DNA of 6,934 bases from Bacteroidia bacterium (lineage in GTDB: Bacteria; Bacteroidota; Bacteroidia; Cytophagales; Cyclobacteriaceae): assembly GCA_012031955.1 (NCBI GenBank), contig JAAURZ010000123.1:1-6934 (forward strand). Reading direction: 5' to 3'. How positions within the stretch are numbered: position 1 is the stretch's first letter; the number at the start of each line of letters is the position of its first letter. Position numbers and translations under genes: made by a program. This document shows, in pieces, positions 6,126 through 6,934 of the stretch. Under the pieces are notes generated by a model. It had not been told where the DNA came from. It made no database searches and saw only the letters and a program-made list of their open reading frames with translations.

Positions 6126-6934
6126 ATGAAAGAGTCGAAGAAGATATACTGGAAAGGACTTGATGAGTTAACCAACAGCCCCGACTACGTGAAGAACGCG
6201 CAGCATGAATTTGCTCCCGGTCCGGAAGAGGATCTGGGCCATTCGCGGCGCGACTTCCTGAAGATGATGGGCTTTGGCGTGTCGGCAGTAGCCCTCGCGG
6301 CCTGCGAGGCGCCCATCAGGAAGGCGATCCCGTATGTGAACAAGCCGGTAGACGTAGACCCCAGCGTGGCCAACTACTACGCGTCTACATATATTAATGG
6401 AGGCGACTACTGTAGCATTGTGGTGAAAACCCGCGAAGGCCGGCCCATCAAAGTCGATGGCAACAGCCTTTCAGGCGTTACCAAAGGCGGCACCAGCGCG
6501 CAGTAGAGGCATCCGTGCTGTCGCTCTATGACGACTCGCGTTTGAAAGGCCCGATATACGATAATGCAAAAATAAGCTGGGAAGATCTCGACAAGCAGGT
6601 AATCGCCAAGCTCAACGAAATAGCAGGCAAGGGCGGACATATCCGCATTGTGAGCAACACCATACTGAGCCCCAGCACAAAAGCGGCGTTGGAGACATTC
6701 AAGGCCAAGTACCCGACAGCGCAGCACGTGGTGTATGACCAGGTGTCGAGCTACGGCATGCTGAAAGCCAACGAAGAAAGCTTCGGCACCGCCATGATTC
6801 CGTCGTACGATTTCAGCCAGGCAAAAGTGATCGTGAGCGTGGCGGCCGATTTCCTCGGAAGCTGGGTGTCGCCGATCGAATTCACGAAGCAGTTTGGCGC
6901 CACACGCGAAATCACCGAGTCGAAGAAGACCATG
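6126..6934 (+). CDS. actB: ActB: TAT-variant-translocated molybdopterin-oxidoreductase-like Fe-S subunit of ACIII, partial, one frameshift
   Basis: The ATG at 6126 opens 125 codons up to 6500. One base is missing at 6501-6502, after which the next frame (6503-6934) continues the family sequence for 144 codons to the window edge; as written, a TAG at 6504-6506 stops it. About 270 of roughly 1000 expected residues are present. A long N-terminal extension precedes the twin-arginine motif SRRDFLK (40-46), a hydrophobic stretch and a lipobox-like L-A-A-C ending at C60. This is the arrangement of the TAT-variant ActB family, a Tat-exported protein anchored by a lipidated cysteine. The mature part starts with the MopB-like fold, GGDYCSIVVKTREGRPIKVDGN (92-113) and GGTSA (121-125), without the N-terminal CxxC cluster of true Mo enzymes; ActB is known to lack the Mo cofactor. 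The C-terminal ferredoxin-like Fe-S domain is beyond the edge. With ActA it forms the electron path of ACIII. Confidence 0.88.

Overview
The window looks like a chromosomal segment of a fairly GC-rich member of the Bacteroidota, plausibly from the Chitinophagaceae or a relative; that placement is inference. The support is the gene content: the start of an alternative complex III (ACIII) operon of the Bacteroidota type, a TIGR02757-family protein, and a promoter matching the Bacteroidota TTTG / TAnnTTTG consensus. No rRNA, tRNA, CRISPR array, transposase or prophage gene was seen.

Layout. On the minus strand, 1-1160 encodes a membrane-anchored serine hydrolase of the beta-lactamase/penicillin-binding-protein fold; its C-terminus lies outside the window. 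An 85-bp divergent spacer separates it from an intact 749-residue YdeP/FdhF-like molybdopterin oxidoreductase (1246-3495, plus strand). Five bases later begins a TIGR02757 (DUF2400) protein (3501-4312), readable only if one base is restored near 3690. A 288-bp spacer (4313-4600) follows, holding a strong promoter candidate and two related perfect palindromes. The ACIII operon then starts: actA (4601-5833), a multiheme cytochrome c that needs three single-base restorations to read through, and actB (from 6126, running off the right edge), with one more break near 6501. Between actA and actB lies a 292-bp noncoding spacer packed with inverted repeats.

How the genes work together. ActA and ActB are the electron-transfer subunits of ACIII, a quinol:cytochrome c (or quinol:oxidase) oxidoreductase that replaces the bc1 complex. 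The quinol-binding NrfD-like membrane subunits and the remaining genes (actC-F) would be expected to the right of the window. The YdeP-like protein and the TIGR02757 protein are tightly spaced and may be co-transcribed, but no functional link is visible.

The most striking overall feature is that 3690-6505 holds five reading-frame breaks. All have the same sign (one base missing) and all can be explained by loss of one base from a run of two or three identical bases, whereas the first 3.5 kb is clean. Systematic sequencing or assembly error is the simplest explanation. Biologically, the better leads are the palindrome over the -33 box of the act promoter, the hairpin cluster between actA and actB, and a possible glycosylase-like Lys/Asp pair in the TIGR02757 protein. 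I did not find a convincing wholly new system.
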